Source of the DNA: an uncultured Bacteroidota bacterium
Lineage (GTDB): Bacteria; Bacteroidota; Bacteroidia; Chitinophagales; Chitinophagaceae
Direction of reading: 5' to 3'
DNA length: 16,289 nt
NCBI GenBank assembly: GCA_903847655.1
Contig: CAINEG010000020.1
Location: 1-16,289 of the forward strand
Part shown: in pieces, positions 15,180-16,289 of the stretch
Layout of the letters: every line of letters begins with the position of its first letter
Position numbering within the stretch: the stretch's first letter is position 1
Program-made: the position numbers and the translations under genes
The notes under the pieces: model-generated
Seen by the model: the letters and a program-made list of their open reading frames with translations, nothing else
Databases searched by the model: none
What the model was told of the DNA's origin: nothing

Positions 15180-15685
15180 TGTCCGATTTATTAAATAATA
15201 AAGTTGCAGAAAGTGGAATTCTAACCATTGACTTAGCGAGCTTCTTACCCGCAAACGATTTTGTATTGTTTGATATTAAACCATTTCTTTTTATGGAATT
15301 AATATTAAAAGAGAAAGAATTCCGTGCAGCACTTCTTACCACCGACTGGACTATTTATCAAGATAAGGTGGTGGGTATTATTTGTTCTACAGATGCTATT
15401 ATTCCAATGTGGGCCAATATGTTAATTGTATCCGCCCTCAACCCTTTTGCAAAAGCAGTTTATTTTGGCGACGAAAACAAAGCAAGAGAACAACAAATAA
15501 TTGAAGGAATCTCCTCGATCAATACTAGTGAATACATAGACCAAAGGGTGGTGATCAAGGGTTGTGGCGAGACGCCAATAGGGGAGTCTGCCTATATTGC
15601 TATTACACAAAAGCTAAGACCAGTGGTGAAAAGCATCATGTATGGTGAGCCTTGTAGCACAGTCCCTGTTTATAAAAAGAAGTAA
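15179..15685 (+). CDS. DUF2480 family protein
   Basis: A 168-residue soluble protein with no signal peptide, recognised as the Bacteroidetes DUF2480 family. The characteristic segments are FDIKPFLFMELILKEKEFR (31-49), DWTIYQDKVV followed by ICSTDAIIPMWANM (56-81), QRVVIKGC (122-129) and the C-terminal LRPVVKSIMYGEPCSTVP (146-163). Three cysteines (C69, C129, C159) lie in the most family-like segments and could bind a metal or be redox active, which is inference. No function is known to me. The ATG overlaps the ppiD stop in TAATG, so the two are co-transcribed and probably translationally coupled. It converges on polA with only 12 bp between the stop codons. Confidence 0.88.
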   Translation: MSDLLNNKVAESGILTIDLASFLPANDFVLFDIKPFLFMELILKEKEFRAALLTTDWTIYQDKVVGIICSTDAIIPMWANMLIVSALNPFAKAVYFGDENKAREQQIIEGISSINTSEYIDQRVVIKGCGETPIGESAYIAITQKLRPVVKSIMYGEPCSTVPVYKKK

Positions 15686-15697
15686 GAGAACTATATT

Positions 15698-16289
15698 TTA
15701 ATGCGCTTCTAACCAGTTTTTTCCAACCCCCACTTCGGCTTCTACCGGCACATCATTAGGAAGCACCATCGCCTCTTTCATACATTTCAATATTAGTTCT
15801 TTTAGTGCAGGTAATTCTTTTTCAACCGCATCAAAGACTAATTCATCATGTACTTGTAAAATCATTTTAGACTCCCATTTGGTTTTTTTCATCTCTGCAT
15901 GAATTTTAATCATCGCTAGTTTAATCATATCTGCAGCAGAGCCTTGAATAGGTGAGTTGATGGCATTTCTTTCTGCAAATCCACGCACGGTAAAATTACT
16001 ACTATTAATATCTCTTAACCAGCGTCTTCTTCCCATCAATGTTTCAACAAAACCTAATTCTTTGGCATTGTTAATTTGCTGGTCCATATACATTTGAATG
16101 CCGGGAAACTCTTTTTTATAGTTGTCTATAATTTCTTTTGCTTCTGTTCTTGAGATGGCTAAATTTTCTGCTAAACCAAAAGCGCCCTGCCCATAAATAA
16201 TTCCAAAGTTTACACTCTTGGCTTTATAACGCATTTCTTTAGTTACATCGGCTTCATTAATACCATATACTTTAGCAGCAGTGGCCGTA
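15698..16289 (-). CDS. polA: DNA polymerase I, C-terminal part (5' end beyond window)
   Basis: The last roughly 196 codons of a family A DNA polymerase; the frame is open to the right edge, where the translation reads ATAAKVYGI, as expected just before the fingers domain. The O-helix (motif B) RYKAKSVNFGIIYG (codons near 16231-16193) keeps the equivalents of E. coli R754, K758, F762 and Y766. Motif C, QVHDELVFD, carries the catalytic aspartate-glutamate pair (codons at 15842-15850). Motif A and any 5' nuclease or proofreading domains lie outside the window. An internal ATG at 16232-16234 is the methionine of KEMRYK within the conserved region, not a start. The protein fills gaps in DNA repair and matures Okazaki fragments. 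It converges on the DUF2480 gene, with no hairpin in the 12-bp gap. Confidence 0.96.
   Translation of the reverse strand, partial: TATAAKVYGINEADVTKEMRYKAKSVNFGIIYGQGAFGLAENLAISRTEAKEIIDNYKKEFPGIQMYMDQQINNAKELGFVETLMGRRRWLRDINSSNFTVRGFAERNAINSPIQGSAADMIKLAMIKIHAEMKKTKWESKMILQVHDELVFDAVEKELPALKELILKCMKEAMVLPNDVPVEAEVGVGKNWLEAH

Noticed and set aside
15698..16234. A separate short polymerase gene starting at the ATG at 16234
   Set aside because: The same frame continues to the window edge with the conserved ATAAKVYGI segment of Pol I, so the ATG is internal.

Overview
The window is ordinary chromosomal sequence from a low-GC member of the Bacteroidetes, most likely Chitinophagaceae or a close relative. 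The evidence is threefold. Sequences match the Bacteroidetes -7 promoter consensus (TAnnTTTG) ahead of several genes. A DUF2480 gene, of a family I know only from this phylum, is present. The NadR-like kinase, GH3, PpiD and PlsC proteins look like the Bacteroidetes forms. No tRNA, rRNA, insertion sequence, phage gene or CRISPR array is visible. The genus-level placement is inference.

Layout, left to right. An inositol-monophosphatase-family gene (minus strand, 3' end cut by the window edge) is divergent from a plus-strand block. That block holds a bacterial GH3 acyl-acid amido synthetase homologue, a LysE-type exporter one base after it, a secreted protein of unknown function with a GTG start, and a monofunctional peptidoglycan transglycosylase (mtgA) with a TTG start. 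Convergent to it is a long minus-strand run, read from high to low coordinates: recA, an intrinsic terminator, a PlsC-like acyltransferase, methylglyoxal synthase (mgsA), a secreted PSMA/glutamate-carboxypeptidase-II-like M28 peptidase, uvrB, pnuC and a NadR-like nicotinamide riboside kinase. To the right of recA lies about 780 bp of very AT-rich non-coding DNA. Beyond it are a PpiD-type periplasmic folding factor and a DUF2480 gene that overlaps it by one base, followed by the convergent C-terminal part of DNA polymerase I (cut by the right edge).

How the genes work together. pnuC and the kinase form a two-gene nicotinamide riboside uptake-and-trapping unit feeding NAD. recA, uvrB and polA are DNA repair and replication genes lying near one another. 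MtgA, the secreted protein, PpiD and the acyltransferase all concern the cell envelope. The GH3-LysE pair is the most intriguing metabolic unit: an enzyme family that joins acyl acids to amino acids sits next to an amino-acid-type exporter.

No clearly new defence or mobile system is present. The non-coding signals most worth following are in the recA-ppiD intergenic region: two tandem ACTAAW-N3-WTTAGT dyads upstream of recA, and a cluster of five near-consensus DnaA boxes. Also notable are a terminator hairpin 18 bp ahead of the acyltransferase start, and a perfect 9-bp inverted repeat in the 3' end of that gene just ahead of mgsA.
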